A DNA stretch of 64,000 nt. It comes from Hyphomicrobium sp. (GTDB lineage Bacteria > Pseudomonadota > Alphaproteobacteria > Rhizobiales > Hyphomicrobiaceae). A program made the position numbers and the translations under genes. Location of the stretch: NCBI RefSeq assembly GCF_019753045.1, contig NZ_JAIELN010000011.1:62001-126000 (forward strand), written 5' to 3'. The notes under the pieces were generated by a model. It saw only the letters and a program-made list of their open reading frames with translations. It did not search any database and was not told the DNA's origin. Within the stretch, counting starts at the first letter, position 1, and each line of letters starts with the position of its first letter. Below are positions 63,589 through 64,000 of the stretch, piece by piece.

Positions 63589-64000
63589 ATGCGCTTGACG
63601 AAGCAAACCGGCCACGCAATCCGCATCCTGATAGATTGCGCGCTTGCCGGAGATCAATTGATAAAGGTCGCCGATATCTCCGACCGGCTCGGCGTGACCA
63701 AGCAGAACGTCTTCAAGATTGTCCACATCCTTTCGCACGCCGGGTTTCTCGCGGCGGTCAGGGGCCCGAACGGCGGCGTCAGACTCGCCAAATCCGCCGC
63801 ATCGATCAAGATCGGAGACGTTGTCCGCGCCATTGAAGTAACTCGAGTACAAGTCGAGGGCGGCAATGATCCGACGTCAAATGATACGGACCCCGGCAAT
63901 ATCAACGCGATGTTCGACGACGCCCTGACGGCGTTCATCACCGTCCTTGATCAGCACACGCTTGCCGAACTCGCGGTTCGATCGCCCATGGGATTGAAAC
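63589..64000 (+). CDS. RirA-like Rrf2-family regulator, 3' end beyond window
   Basis: 137 codons are visible; the gene continues past 64000. The N-terminus MRLTKQTGHAIRILIDCA and the later 'VRGPNGGVRLAKSA' are hallmarks of Rrf2 regulators, and the region 'DALTAFITVLDQHTLAEL' resembles RirA of rhizobia, the iron-responsive repressor. The helix-turn-helix is at ~25-50. The three cysteines that bind the cluster in RirA (in a window around 90-105) are absent: that stretch reads EGGNDPTSNDTDPGNINAM. The only Cys seen is Cys17. It is divergent from the imelysin operon. Confidence 0.88.
   Translation, partial: MRLTKQTGHAIRILIDCALAGDQLIKVADISDRLGVTKQNVFKIVHILSHAGFLAAVRGPNGGVRLAKSAASIKIGDVVRAIEVTRVQVEGGNDPTSNDTDPGNINAMFDDALTAFITVLDQHTLAELAVRSPMGLK

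Overview
The window reads as chromosomal DNA of a GC-rich alphaproteobacterium in the Hyphomicrobiales (Rhizobiales), possibly Hyphomicrobium-like. Evidence is the block murA / DUF2948 / hisD / UPF0262 / maf / yacG / tRNA-Phe, a CycM-type cytochrome, RirA-like Rrf2 regulation, a complete alphaproteobacterial cpa/tad pilus locus, and a Yej transporter with two binding proteins. The genus is inference.

Layout. 1-3.7 kb: end of a polysaccharide cluster (glycosyltransferase tail, RgpF-type protein), an orphan ParA ATPase, a small proline-rich protein and a TPR protein. 3.8-11.4 kb: tRNA-Phe, yacG, maf, a Crp/Fnr regulator paired with a membrane adenylate cyclase, then UPF0262, hisD, DUF2948, murA, a small basic protein and tRNA-Thr. 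11.6-16.4 kb: rnk-like, GT25 glycosyltransferase, mgtE with a structured leader, folE, truA. 16.4-26.5 kb: a secreted protein, fmt, def, an epimerase, a MATE exporter, recR, ybaB, dnaX, the SRP RNA, pheA, kdsB, cytochrome cycM. 26.7-38.0 kb: a five-gene Yej ABC transporter operon, a GST, an unknown protein, and an NlpC/P60 hydrolase translationally coupled to an M17 aminopeptidase. 38.2-51.2 kb: the tight-adherence (Flp) pilus locus. On the minus strand it holds two Flp pilins, cpaABCDEF, tadB and tadC. On the plus strand it holds tadD on one side and a secretin-N-domain protein plus two TadE-like pseudopilins on the other. 51.5-57.2 kb: TetR regulator, DUF457 membrane protein, CDF metal transporter, rimO, XdhC and a MobA-like nucleotidyltransferase. 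57.2-64 kb: a five-gene periplasmic metal operon (imelysin, multicopper oxidase, di-haem DUF1111 cytochrome, second imelysin, DUF1513 protein), divergent from a RirA-like Rrf2 regulator cut by the window end.

The most interesting region is the right end. The imelysin operon includes a multicopper oxidase. Its promoter carries a perfect 12-bp palindrome between good -35 and -10 boxes and a second palindrome just downstream. The divergent RirA-like regulator lacks the three cysteines that bind the iron-sulfur cluster in RirA. Secondary points are the crp-cyclase pair set inside a usually conserved block, a structured mgtE leader, the Yej / NlpC / M17 neighbourhood that suggests murein-peptide recycling, and several unexplained hairpins and palindromes.
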